Assembly: GCA_018907035.1 (NCBI GenBank)
Contig: JACCIC010000062.1
Location: 763,501 to 827,500 of the forward strand
Reading direction: 5' to 3'
DNA from: Sycobia sp. Sy_11
Lineage: Eukaryota; Arthropoda; Insecta; Hymenoptera; Epichrysomallidae
Length of the DNA: 64,000 nt
Below are positions 36,708-48,449 of the stretch, piece after piece. Numbering within the stretch: position 1 is the first letter of the stretch; each line of letters opens with the position of its first letter. A program made the position numbers and the translations under genes. Below the pieces are notes generated by a model that was not told where the DNA came from, did no database searches, and saw only the letters and a program-made list of their open reading frames with translations.

Positions 36708-37018
36708 TTATAAATAATTAACAGTAAAATATAATGCTTGGTGAATAAAATTTCTAGACTCTTCAAAAGTAAGTGCTGCTATCCCCGGATCTACCATTCT
36801 AGTAAGAGCCCGGCAAATGACTCGCGCTATATAATCAGGCCAAGCACATCTGATCTCGCTACGGCAAATCATACATGGTCGCCGCTTTTCTAACTCAGCA
36901 CAAGCTTCTCGAATGCGGCGTCCTATCTGCAAATGTCTGTCTCATCTTCCAGCTCAGATACAGGCACCGATTCGTCCTCAGTTCTCATCTGGTCAATTGT
37001 GAAAATAAGTCTCGACAT
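36708..37018 (-). pseudogene. unidentified minus-strand ORF, probably frameshifted
   Basis: From ATG at 37018-37016 the minus strand reads MSRLIFTIDQMRTEDES... and stops at TAG (36925-36923). One frame over, from 36932, it continues for 74 codons (IGRRIREACAEL, RRPCMICR, CAWPDYIARVICRAL, FEESRNFIHQALY) to TAA at 36708. The region is clearly more GC-rich than its flanks and has normal protein composition. I do not recognise the family. No GT donor fits an intron between the parts, so a frameshift or a different start is likely. It could be the end of a transposon or viral-type gene, or a host gene scrap. Confidence 0.35.
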
Positions 37019-37838
37019 ATCAATCAGTAAACGATACACTTTTACTTCAAAATTTTCTTATAGAATTAAAAAAAGAAAAAACAAGAGTAGACTTTTATAG
37101 TTAATTAAGAAATATAAAATTTTTTATCAGAAGTTCCTTCATTATTAATTATCAGTATCTACGCATAACTCACAACATGATACAATTTATTGGATTATAC
37201 AAACCTTATTGTATATTACTTATATCGAAATTGAAATTAATCAAATAATTAGATATTGTTTAAGACTGTTTTTCTATAGCTATATATAGTTACAATCTAA
37301 CTCATCAATATCAAACAAAGAGTTTTTTAAATGTTGATAACAAAGAAAGAAAATAATAAATTTTATGTTAAGAAGTAAAGAATAAATAATTGTATATAAT
37401 TGGAAGAAATAAATTTAAATGCATGTATTTATTGAATTTTTTATTAAAAGTAAACGTAATTGAATCTAATTAGATTACATTCATAAGCGGATGTAAATTT
37501 TGACAAACTTTACAAATTATAAATTATAAAATTTTATGTAAAACAGTTCAATAGAGACGATATTTGTTCTGAACTTATTTATTTTCCAATTTGTAATTAT
37601 AACTCATAATAAAGATTTCAATCTTGAAACTAACAGTGTATTCAAATGTTGTTATTCTATAATTATCAAAAAAATTTTTTGTTCAACAATAGTCACTGCA
37701 TTTTCTAGTGACTAACATTTCTCATGAAATAGTCTGTCAATAAACAGATAATTACTTGTTCAGTTTCTATATCTCGTAATTAGCAATTATACGTGATCAT
37801 GCAATTTCTCAGTAAGAGTATCGATTGAGTTTTTGCAG
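37019..37838. other. AT-rich intron
   Basis: Nothing recognised. It ends in acceptor GAGTTTTTGCAG at 37838. Confidence 0.45.
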
Positions 37839-37996
37839 ATTTCTGTCAAAAATAAGTTGGCAAGCTCATTGTCACTACTTTTTTGTCCCGGCGCCTTCTA
37901 CCGGCGCTACATGCTTACAAATCACATCGCCGTCAAGCACAGTGTCGATTCGATAAATCTTCTTCAAACGGAACTATTATTTAAAAAAAAAAAAAC
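37839..37996 (+). pseudogene. relic of a lola-type zinc-finger exon
   Basis: After a good acceptor the normal phase gives FCQK and then TAA, so finger 1 is destroyed almost at once. In another frame (37900-37956) CPGAFYRRYMLTNHIAVKHS matches the second half of a C2H2 finger, with one Cys of the CxxC missing. It is followed by low-complexity A. The first finger is beyond recognition. The residual pattern and the acceptor support a dead exon. Confidence 0.55.
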
Positions 37997-39219
37997 GGGA
38001 CTTTCATATAGTCAGAGATATATTTTTCATACGTGAAACTCACTGGTAGAAAATTATTTTTCAAGAATAATAAATTTATACGCAGTGTCCTATCACATTT
38101 TTTAAAATTATTTTTTGGTAGTTGACATACAAATATTAGGATATTAAAGTTTTTTAATAAGTTTAAATAATTTGTTAGCGTAATTAATAATTACTGAGGT
38201 TACGCACTTAATACTTTAACCTACTTTTAAATTTATAGGTCGTTCCTCACATTACTGACGAAATTCCAAAAGAAGTTAATGTATACGGACAGTAAGTAAG
38301 TAAGCCAGATGAACCAATAGTAGAAATATAACAAATACTAAGCACCTGTTCTGTTTTACTTTAAGAAGTCTACAGTTGTCTTGCAATTTGATTTCTCAAT
38401 ACATCCTTGCAAACATGTAACGAAAAATTCAATGTTTACTATTGCTATATTTTTGGTACATGCCCATACCGTGTCTATATCTATATAGATAACTGAGATA
38501 TTTCCGCTTACGTCGGTAACTAGATTCAAAACAGAGTTTAATTTTAGAATGCAAAAAATTAATTAAATAATTATTATAGATAATAAAAAAAGTGTCAAGT
38601 ACATTTCATAATTTTATCTTAAAGGTTACGTTTTATCATTACTTTTTTCATAATTTAAAAATCGACATAGAAGTACAAATTTTCTATTATTTCATCAATT
38701 AATTTAAATTTTTATTTTCATCTTACTCGATCATATTACGGTTTAAATTATTCGATAATAATGTCAAATAGTATTTACCCAACTAAACTAACTTTCCCAT
38801 TGCTAAAATATTTTTAAATTACGAATAAATAAATTAGAAATTTATTAGTGACTAAAATCTACGAAAGTTCCTTTCTTTACCTTAATATAAGGATTATAAA
38901 ATATTATACCTTATATTGAATGAAGAAAGAATTTTGAAAGTTTAATTTTCGAACATAATGATTCTTAAATTTAATATGTTTCTTAAGCTAAATTTGATTG
39001 GGCGTGTAGATCTTTATGCAGTTAATTAAAATATTTACTAGTTCTTGAATTTATTGTGATAATATAGGTCTAGCTATCTCAAATCTATATGCTATAAGCT
39101 TCATTTTTTAAATTTTGTTCATCATGAAGAGAATTTTCGATGGATGCCTATCATAGGAAAGACTGAACCCAATAAAAAAATTAAATAATTTTTTTTTTAA
39201 TGCACTTTAAATATATCTA
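37997..39219. other. AT-rich intron
   Basis: Nothing recognised. Confidence 0.45.
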
Positions 39220-40362
39220 CAGTAAGTCAAGTAAGAGCGTGTTTGACTTTACTGACAAGTAATGAAAGATTTCGCTCTAATTCTTTCGCGAACCGATAGA
39301 GGAAAATTTTGTCCTTGATGCATTTTTAACAAAGATTCAGTTGTCGTTGATCTTTTGAAAGAGAATTGCGTTAAACGCGTTGAGTGCTAAGTTACGCTAC
39401 GAGGCTGCGTTCCTTTGCATCCACCCAAATGTCCAAAAATGTCGCAATCAGCGGCTGCTAAATATATCAGAAAGTCGAAGGCATTTGTACAGAAGTGGGT
39501 ACAGCGACATAAAGTGGCTAAAAATGTCGATGACTTACCAGAACGTGGTTCAATAGGAAAAGAGGATAAAAAAGATGATGAAAGAATAGTGAATATGTTT
39601 TCGCGGAATCCTGTTTTATCACTGCAGCAAGGACAAACAATTAATGGCTTATAGTAAGTATAGATAGAGATTTTGAAAATGTCATTTTTACTGATGAATG
39701 TTCTACATGGGCACTTTATGTCCTCACGCGAGCCTGGTCAACTTCTACCGATAGACTTGTTCAGCGGATCGTAAAATACGGAATAAAGGTGCATCTTTGG
39801 GGCTGCTTCTCAAAGCAGGGATTCGGCACTTTGCACCTTTTTATTGACAGCCTAAATGCGAAGAATGCCGAGAAAATTATAAAAATCCATACAAGGCTTT
39901 ACTGCCAACTGCCAAACGATGGTTCATCAGAAAAAATGAAGATTGGATTCAGCAGGAGGACAACGATCCTAAACACTGTAGCGAGCTCTGTACTGAATGA
40001 AACACTCAATTTGGCATCGTTACATTAGATTTGCCGTCAAAATTGCCCAATGCAAACTCTATTAAAAACGTGTGGGCATATATTAAATAGGACCTGTATG
40101 GAAGATGCACACATACTTTAAAGCACTTGTCTTACCAAATTGTTTGAATCTGGAAATCGTTGCCACTAGAATACACCGTCAAATTAGTAGAAAGCATGCC
40201 TCGGAGATGCCACGCGATTATCGATGCAGTTGGTGATTGAACACATTATTGACCGAATTGAATCATCATTTGTAATGTATACAATGTATATATAAGCATG
40301 AAAGTTTCATCAAATAATTTTTTTTATAAATTAACACGACCGCGCTCTTACTTGACAGACTG
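39220..40362 (+). mobile_element. Tc1-like transposon, dead
   Basis: The terminal inverted repeats are CAGTAAGTCAAGTAAGAGCG and CAGTCTGTCAAGTAAGAGCG (reverse strand), flanked by TA at 39218-39219 and 40363-40364. Length is 1143 bp. The + strand transposase is broken. It shows an N-terminal helix-turn-helix part (SAAAKYIRKSKAFVQKWVQRH), the first catalytic block IFTDECSTW (about 39685), VHLWGCFSKQGFGTLHLF, a second block EDNDPKH (about 39955) and a third block SIKNVWAYI. The last Asp/Glu of the triad appears changed to Lys. Confidence 0.88.
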
Positions 40363-41524
40363 TATGATACAAAGAAAGTAAACAGAAGTGAAATTTTTAT
40401 AAGAACTATAAATTCTATTAACAATAAATCATTAACATCTGAGATACGTATGAATCTTAGATACATATCTTAATAAATATCTTAATAAATACAACTCTAT
40501 CTTAATAAATATTTCGAAATACTTTTAGCAGATTTTCTGTCAATAAGCTAATACAAAGTACTTATAGACTTTTGAGTCATATATTGTGAATTTTATGAAT
40601 ATATTTTTCAATAAATATTATTTTCTAATTGGGTCATATAACTTATACTTGTTTATAAACCTTTCATAGTCATATAGAAATGATGATTCATGAAGTGACA
40701 TGCAATGCTGTCTAAAAAAGTTTGTTATGGACAATTTTGTGAAATGCCTGTCTATATTGGTGGATTTGGTGGTTAAATATTGAATGTCTGATATACATGA
40801 ATATTATTAATAAAAAAATATTAATAGTTATACACATATATCATTTACCAGTTTTTGTATATAGTTTTTAATATTATTAATAGAATACATCGATGTTTCC
40901 AATAAAAACTATGAGATTTAAAACAGTTCCACGCAAAACTCGCAAATTTCAACTCACATCGGAAGATAACATATGCTGAACTATTGTCAGAAATACTAAC
41001 ATAATATCTAATTTTACATCCATAACTAATACATTCTATATTTTTTATACAACATTAATACAACTCATAATTGAAACCTAACATATTCCATTTGCTTGCA
41101 CAGAAAACTAGCCAAATTCGGAACTCTCTGTCTAAACTAACACGTATATGTAGATGAAAGCTTTATGATTTTACATTTTGTTTCGAAGCATTGAAAAAGG
41201 AAAATGTAAGTCTTATCGGTAGCATTCTAACGATTCTCATACAGATTAATCGATATCTGTTTATTACAGAATTGTATTACCATTGATTATCAAATTCGGA
41301 TAGTGCTTTTTTTCTCCGTTAATCTTAAATTATATTTTGTTCGTCATGAAATGAATGGTGTTAATTGTGTTTGGAGGAAGTAAAATGTTCTTTAATTTAA
41401 GGCATCCATCCTAAACCTGCATGGAAGTATATTGTCAGTTATTCGTAACTAACTCAAGTACAATCGTTGTTAAATAAATTATTAAATATTAGCATAGCGC
41501 AAATACACAACTGTCTAAAATATA
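40363..41524. other. AT-rich intron
   Basis: Nothing recognised. Confidence 0.4.
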
Positions 41525-41965
41525 CGAAAGGTAGTCCAAGGGTACCAGTCAATAAGATAGGCAAAATGTGGTTTTGATGTTTCCAATAAAAAGATAGGAA
41601 GATGAACCGTAGCGGTTAGAAACGTTGGACATCAAAGGTAAATTTAAATTTAAGGTAGTGGAGAGAGTCAGGTTGTCCTTTACTAACGTAGAATGTAGTT
41701 TATTATTTTTATTATTTTTATTTTATTTTATTTTGTTATCATTTTATTTTATTATTTTTAATTTTCAATCGAATATTATTATTTTATTTTTATTTTTAAT
41801 ATAATTTATTGTTATTTTATTTTTTAGTAATAATTTCCATTTTTATTCTACGGAGGTGATTATACAAAATTAGTATAGAATATTATTAGTGTGGAATATT
41901 ATTATGTAAAGACTACAAGATCGATAAAAAGGTTTATTAATTTAACTTTTTAATTATTTAATTGG
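41525..41965. mobile_element. Penelope-like terminal remnant
   Basis: It contains GAAACGTTGGAC (41619-41630), a stretch like AGTCAGGTTGTCCTTTACTAACGTAGAAT, a T/A-rich tract, CTACGGAGGTGATTATACAAA, and an end like AAGACTACAAGATCGATAAAAAGGTTTATTAATTTAA. All are in the order seen in the copies at 52.1 and 59.3 kb. It is more diverged and its borders are uncertain. Confidence 0.55.
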
Positions 41966-43282
41966 TCGTAGAGCAAAAACTTAAAAAATATGGCTATATT
42001 AATTTTAGTCATTAATGTATTATTTATTCTATATATGTTCAAAAGGGCGATAACTTGATAATGGTTTAGAGAAAAATCTTAATATTCAATGAGAATTAGG
42101 ATCAAGGTGAACATCAATATCGAATAAAAACTTCTGTATTAAACATTTTTTTAAACGCTTCTTTGGAGAGTTATCCAAAAGTTTTCCAATCACTTTTTAA
42201 TATACTAACGAGAAAGTCCATTATCATTTAAAGGTATCCTTACACGTGTTTAGTTAAGAATTGTTTTGTTTAAATGTATCTTTTAGTACTAACAAATGAG
42301 ATGACCCACATATATACAGACTCGTCTCTTGATTAAAGTATTAGTCATTTTAATTTTTAGTATTCAGATTGCGTTATTTAAAAGATGAGTTTTGTTTAAC
42401 TTTTTATATTTTGCCTTGAAATAGAGTCAAAGTAATAATGAGGCATATAACGTCGCTAAACAAATATTTGAAATATGGGAACACTGGAGCCATTTAAAAC
42501 TATAGACTATATTTATGTGCAATATAAAATGGTGTTAATTCTTATTCAATTAATAATATGTTCTAATTTTCGACCTATATAATTTTTTAGCCTTTTGAGG
42601 TTACTAACAATTAGAAATAACAATCTAAAATTAATTTGTTTAGTATTTTTTAAATAGACTCGCCAAAATTAAATTATTAACATTGCTAAAATTTAGAAAT
42701 GAAATGTAATTACGTATTTTAAGTGAACAATTTTATACAGTTGAGTTTATTTTTAAAGCTACAGCTATTAAAAAAATTTTAGTATTTTTTTCTTAATTTA
42801 AAAAAGATCTTTAATAAAAATAAAAAATGCATGTTGTATGCATTTGCTGGTTATTAAATTAAACTAGTAAAATAAGAAAAAAGGACTTTATCAACTAGCG
42901 AAGCCTATTGCAAATCCTTCTAGGATTTGCAATATTGTAAAAGATTCATTTGTCGATGTTTAACAAATTTCTAATCAGAATTTGTTAAAAAGCAGAAGGG
43001 GAATTTTTTTCTATCTTAGTAAAAGGTAAAAATAAAGTTGTAAAAATATTGTCGATATGTTACATTATGGTATAGATTATTTTCTAAGACATAAATAAAC
43101 AATAAACTCAATTAAGATTATGAAACAACAGTCGTATTATAATAAAGAATTCGAGTTCGATTTCCTAATTTCTTAAAGCAAGTTTTTCGTTCAATATAAC
43201 ACAGAATCAGTAGAAAAAAATGTTATATGATTCAAAATTACACTTGTGCTCAATTAATATTTGCGTAAAATTTTGATTCTAG
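41966..43282. other. AT-rich intron
   Basis: No exon was recognised that could serve as a start for the DUF4806-like module. It ends in TTTTGATTCTAG at 43282. Confidence 0.45.
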
Positions 43283-43539
43283 AGTTCGACATTCTTATGT
43301 TAGCTCTGGAAGAAATCAAGGACGTTCTCAAGAGCATTAATAGAAGTCAACGTACTTCCAAGTCCAAAGTTTTGATACCGACAGAAACAAAAATTATAGA
43401 CCACAGTTATAGTAGTTTAATAAGCTTTGATTTGGGATTTGCTGAAAAATACGGATTAGATTTTCCAATTAAAGAATTGGAGGTTTTTATGGAATTCGAT
43501 GCTCAGCTCAAAGAAAATGAACAATTAAGACATGATTTA
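43283..43539 (+). CDS. DUF4806-like alternative module, exon A
   Basis: After acceptor GATTCTAG, AG completes a split codon, the same entry phase as the finger exons. Then 85 codons (FDILMLALEEIKDVLKSI..., SFDLGFAEKYGLDFPIKELEVF, LKENEQLRHDL) run to a GTAAGT donor at 43540. The FPIKELE..L...E.LR.DL part resembles the start of DUF4806, a domain common in insect proteins and of unknown function. Together with exons B (43772-43940) and C (44390-44538) it encodes about 191 residues ending in TAA. I see no upstream start exon nearby, so the simplest reading is a Lola-like isoform in which fingers are replaced. It could instead be an independent nested gene whose first exon I missed. Confidence 0.65.
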
Positions 43540-43771
43540 GTAAGTATATTAAAAAATGAAATTTTGAACTATAATTCGAAATACTTTAAATCGAAATTTT
43601 GCAGATTTTGTTATCGTTACTCAAATCATAGAATTATACTTTATTTCTTATTATACAAATTCGTTCATAACTGTCAATCTATTTACGTAACTTCTCATTT
43701 TGAACCGCTTCGACTTTATATTAGTATATTAAAATTTAAAACAGACATATTCATTTATTTTAATTTTTCAG

Positions 43772-43940
43772 ACGGCTTTGCTCCCTACTCTTGTTGATCG
43801 CCATAATATTATCTCCAAAAGTACGACTAACATACTTAGAAAATTTCTGACTCGAGCTGTGGTTTTAAAATTTACAGTTCAGAAGAAAATTCCAGACAAG
43901 ATTGTTTTGAAGGACACAGTATTTTGCAAATGTGCATTAG
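43772..43940 (+). CDS. DUF4806-like alternative module, exon B
   Basis: It lies between acceptor TAATTTTTCAG (43771) and donor CATTAG|GTAAAA (43940). Entry phase 0 matches the end of exon A. It encodes TALLPTLVDRHNIISKSTTNILRKFL followed by VVLKFTVQKKIPDKIVLKD and CKCAL. This fits the middle of DUF4806 (short helix, then ILk.Ll...v...ys..G..gK..f..l). If unspliced, the frame closes soon after 43940. Confidence 0.65.
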
Positions 43941-44389
43941 GTAAAATTATTACGTCAATTTTTTTTTAATACATCCAAAGCATGGTTGTTATTTTATTAT
44001 TTTCAAGCATTCGTTGTAACTAATAAATACTTTAAAATCTACTATGCGCTAAATCTCATTGAAAAACATTTATAAATTCTACATGTATATGCAAAGAAAA
44101 AATCGTCTTAATTAATTCATGAAATAGATTAAAATCTAATATCTTGATACAATTGTCAGTTGTTACATTTGAAGTTATCTGATAATTTTTATATATAAAA
44201 ATGTATTAACTTTTACGTCAATTTAAATTTTTAGAGTGTTAATTTTTTAAACATACTACAAAAAGTAAATTAATTTTCTTCACAATATATAAAATCTACT
44301 ATTAAGAATCTCTTCTGCAAGTTAATAAAATAATTTTTTTAATGCATCGAAGAAAACTGATTTCTCAAAATAAAAATGATCATTTTCAG

Positions 44390-44538
44390 ATGTACTACTA
44401 CAAATGCACAGAGATAATCAAGGAGATCCTATCACTGAAAAAGACGTTTTTGGTGCTTTTGGAAGTTCACTAAATAATGCGAAAGACTGGGATGGTTATA
44501 GATCGCAACGCAAAGAGAAAGACAAGAAATCTAATTAA
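44390..44538 (+). CDS. DUF4806-like alternative module, exon C (C-terminus)
   Basis: Acceptor ATCATTTTCAG ends at 44389. The split codon G|AT gives Asp, then VLLQMHRDNQGDPITEKDVFGAF, LNNAKDWDGYRSQRKEKDKK and TAA. The alternating helix pattern with A-K-D near the end matches DUF4806 ends (..i...l..AkdR). The Lys-rich terminus could be a nuclear localisation signal. Confidence 0.65.
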
Positions 44539-45069
44539 TTTTAACAAAAATTTTCAATTCGCTATTAAATTATATAAATAATTTTTATTTTTTTACATTA
44601 AAGACAACTTCAGTTTATCTTAATTAAATACAAATTATAGCAATATAACAGGATAATTTTTATGCTTAAATTAAAATTATTTTAATTACATAAAAGAATG
44701 TTATGACATGGAACAATATACTAAATTGTTGTTTTCCCTAATGATTTTTATCATCGTGAATGATCTATATTATATATTGCTGTAAGTAATATTTCAGTAA
44801 TATTTTAAGCAACGAATGTAATGTAATTCTTTGTATATGCATGCATATACAGGTATCATATATATCTTATCAAATAATAAATATTAATAAATTTAACAAT
44901 TTCTATAATTTTTTCACATAGTCATTAACACATAACAATTAAATATGTCAATAATCAGTAGCCAAATGATTATTACGCCAGTTAAATAGTTTATTTTATT
45001 ATTTCAGTATTCTATTCAAAACTACTTGAAATTTCTATTACATTCAGTTACATTATTTTTTTTATGATC
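44539..45069. other. AT-rich intron
   Basis: Several AATAAA-like hexamers (about 44876-44890) could serve the module above. Nothing else was recognised. Confidence 0.4.
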
Positions 45070-45262
45070 TTTAACGTCGCTTTATTTATGCTTCCAATTA
45101 TCGGTGCTAATCAGCGACGGAGGTCTACGATGTGTTTGTAAACAAAGCACATGTAAATTATTACAGCGGTGCTTGTGTCAATCGGCCGAGACCGGGATTT
45201 GAAGAACTCGGATCGCCGAGTTACTAGTCCTTCGCTCTAGCGATCGAGCCATCGTAGGCCTC
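45070..45262 (-). mobile_element. tRNA-derived SINE
   Basis: Read on the minus strand from 45262, the head GAGGCCTACGATGGCTCGATCGCTAGAG resembles a tRNA A-box region. GAGTTC..AAATCCCGG resembles a B box. A unique body shared with 28245-28383 and an A-rich end (about 45050-45070) follow. This copy is more complete than the one at 28.2 kb and has a 3-base insertion in the B box. Confidence 0.8.
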
Positions 45263-46014
45263 AATATTCTCATTTATTACGTGTAATATTTTCTATCGAT
45301 TCTACACAACTCAATGGAAATATAAATGGTTTAGAAAAAAATACATTTATTTTCCATTCATTCCAATAAGTAAAAACGTTCTGATAAAATAAAGCGCGAT
45401 ACAACATTATCAATTATTTATTTACAATTCACACAATTTAAAATAGATTTTTAGAATATTAATTAAATTGTGAAAAATTGTACCAACATGTATAACTGTA
45501 CAAAACTATAATGAAAGCTATTTTAATTATAATTCGTTAAGAGGGATTAAAGAACATACTTTACGTTTCACACAGATCAAATTGGGTTTTCTGATTGCAT
45601 CGGCGTTACTAAAATGACCTCATTGTAAATCAAATATGAATTGTCATATTTTCATCAAAAATTCATGTACTTACACAAGTTAAAAGTAAGAAATTTGGAC
45701 TTGAATAGTTACATTATGTAATAGAAATTTAAGTTTTTTATATCTGAAAGGAAATTCATACACACTGTTACGAATAAGCAGGAACATGTTCTCCAACGTT
45801 ATTATTGACAGGTTTAATGTATTTTTATTTTTAATTTTTTAATTTTTAATCATAGCCATCAATTTTCAGTAAGCATATGCTACTTTTCATATATGAGTAT
45901 AAAAAAACCTTCAGATACCAGCGCTACTCAATTCAAATAACTCAATTCAATTCAACTCAAGTCAAAATATTTTCAGTCGACTTGTTGAGGTAGGCTAGAA
46001 AACTGCACCTCCAA

Positions 46015-46016
<2 letters not shown>

Positions 46017-46069
<53 letters not shown>
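46017..46069. repeat. (TA)n microsatellite
   Basis: TA dinucleotides. Confidence 0.95.
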
Positions 46070-46070
<1 letters not shown>

Positions 46071-46162
46071 CTTTATAAGTAGGAGATGGATAAGACCGGG
46101 GAATCCCTTAGTATGAGATGGTCACAAGATAAACTAATTAGGGTGCATGGGTTTTGCAGCTA

Positions 46163-46187
46163 TAGAAGCGAGATATTCTCGCTTCTA
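46163..46187. repeat. perfect 11-bp-arm hairpin
   Basis: TAGAAGCGAGA, loop TAT, TCTCGCTTCTA, in otherwise unique sequence. Confidence 0.8.
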
Positions 46188-48060
46188 CGGATGATGCGTG
46201 CGTTAATTCTTTCGGTGAAGTCGTCCAAGAAGGAAGGGACACTTCAATCTTTGTCAATGTATATTTCTGTATACTGATTTTATACCTTTTAATAAATAGT
46301 TGCTAATTTTAATTTCAAATAAGTTTTATTTACAATCCACTGGATGTATATTACTGCGACACGACTCAAAACTCAAAACAACACAAGCAACATAAATAAT
46401 AAGTTTTTTAATACACCTGGAAAAAGATATGACTCTGGGGCTGTCCATAGACTATGTAGCTGAGTTTATGTTATTTTTTAACACCTGTTCCCCGTAGAGG
46501 AAGGGCCCTTAGAAAATTGATAATTTCCTCTATAACTTGGTCTTATTTATGTTTTCCATTGCGCTGAATCGATTTTTCGAGACTATCAGGCTCAGAAATT
46601 GGTCGTTTCTGAGAGGTGTATTTTTTCTAAACTGATCCGCTTTTATTTGTTTATAACAGAATTGGTCCCTTTTTTTTAAATAAACGAAAAAATTACATAG
46701 AAATGATAGAATTGTTATTTGATTTATCGTTAGGACGACCGTATTTTCGTCGCCGCCGTGATTTTTTCTTGATATCTGAATTTCACGAAAAAAATGTAAA
46801 TATACATACTTTAATGACTGGCTTACATAGTAACATTAATGTAATTTTCTCGAAAATAAACATTTGGGGAAAAAATGGCCCTTATCTCGGAAACGCCAAT
46901 TTTTGGTATTGATTTTTTACTTTCTTCTATAAGGAGTACTTGGAATACAAATCGCCTCTTTTTGATGGGTTGTGACAATCTCTGCTTCGTCTGTAAATGT
47001 CAAAGAGAGAAAATGAGATTAGACTTTGGTTGAACAGAGACAGACGAATAATAAACATATGTTTGTATGAAAAACCGAACGTCTCATATATACTAAGTCC
47101 CTTTCGTTTCGTACAGAAAAAACAAGCCGCTCGTACAATCACTCCCTATAAACAATCACGAGATATAGCTTTCAATCCAGCCGCATTCAAAGATTTTGAG
47201 TTAAATCTTAAAATATATCTTAAGTGTGCTATTTTTACTTTCGTGTGACAGAACTGAAATATTCGTTTGCATAATAAAATTTTTCATAACTCAACAAGCG
47301 CATTTGACGAAGTATTCTACTAATTTGCAGATATAAAATTGTTTTATATAGTACTTACAAACAATGAATACAATCGTTTAATGTAAATCAGATCTGTCAA
47401 AAACATAATGACATATGTAAGTATTAGTTCAGATTTATTAATAAATAAAGAGTATACTTAAGGGGACAGATTACCTTTACATTAGAAAATAAAAAAATAA
47501 TTTGTAATATGTTATAAATAATATATATAAAATTTACGGTTTCTACAATAAGTAAACATTATTTGCTATAATTTAAGGGGTTTAAGATCTATTTAAGTCC
47601 ACGATCTTAAGCTATAATAGGAAGTATGTGCAAAATCCACATTTACATACCATAGGAGTCCAATGAAACCGATGTATTCAATAAGCTCAAATTTGAAAAG
47701 AATGCCTTGTTAAATAAATTTTTATGATAATACCGGAAAGAATTTAATATGAAAGTTTATAAAATTTTTACAAAATTTATTACTGATTTTTTAGTTAATG
47801 ATTAATTTAGTTTCACACTTTTATTTTGATTTTTTTTCTATTCGTTTAAATACCATTACCTTTGCTAATACCAAAATAAATATATTGAATAACAATATCC
47901 TGAAACTGATTTAATTCATTGGTTTCATGGGAATCCTATGGTCCATGAATTTGGATTTTGTATATACATCCTATTATAGCTTCAAATCATATGGATTTAA
48001 ATAGATCTTATAATCCTTCAAATTATAGATAATAATGTCTACTGATTCTAAAAAAGATAA

Positions 48061-48078
48061 GTTTATATATATATATAG

Positions 48079-48120
<42 letters not shown>
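48061..48120. repeat. (TA)n microsatellite
   Basis: TA dinucleotides with few interruptions. Confidence 0.9.
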
Positions 48121-48127
<7 letters not shown>

Positions 48128-48449
48128 AGATTTGTAACATATTTCAACTATTTTTTTTAATATTTAATTTAAAGGTGTTCCTTTAAGAGTAGATTTGAAT
48201 AGAGCCCTCGATTAGTTTTATCATTTGTATTCAATTGTGATACAATTTAGTAAATTTACATATAACGTTTAAACAAGTTTTTGAATTTAAAAATCGATGG
48301 TAAAATCTTATCTGTATACTTTTTCCTTTATTTTAATTATGTAACTTTCATATTCCAAATGAAACAGAAAAACTTGTTCCAAATAAAACAAAGGAATTAT
48401 ATCGAAAGAACCCTTTCCTTCCTGATCGCGCATATAATTTATGTTTCAG

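Larger units (their letters stand above)
45263..48449. other. intron with unclassified repeat-like sequence
   Basis: It holds a (TA)n run (46017-46069), a perfect short hairpin (46163-46187) and a GC-richer stretch (46390-47150). That stretch has a small hairpin (CTCAGAAA/TTTCTGAG, about 46590-46612) and non-descript ORFs (46703-46912, 46997-47248). I suspect a decayed transposon but recognise no family. It ends in acceptor TATGTTTCAG. Confidence 0.4.

Noticed and set aside
46734..46912. Possible lola-phase exon RPYFRRRRDFF...
   Set aside because: Weak acceptor with no pyrimidine tract. It lies in a block that looks like an unclassified repeat.
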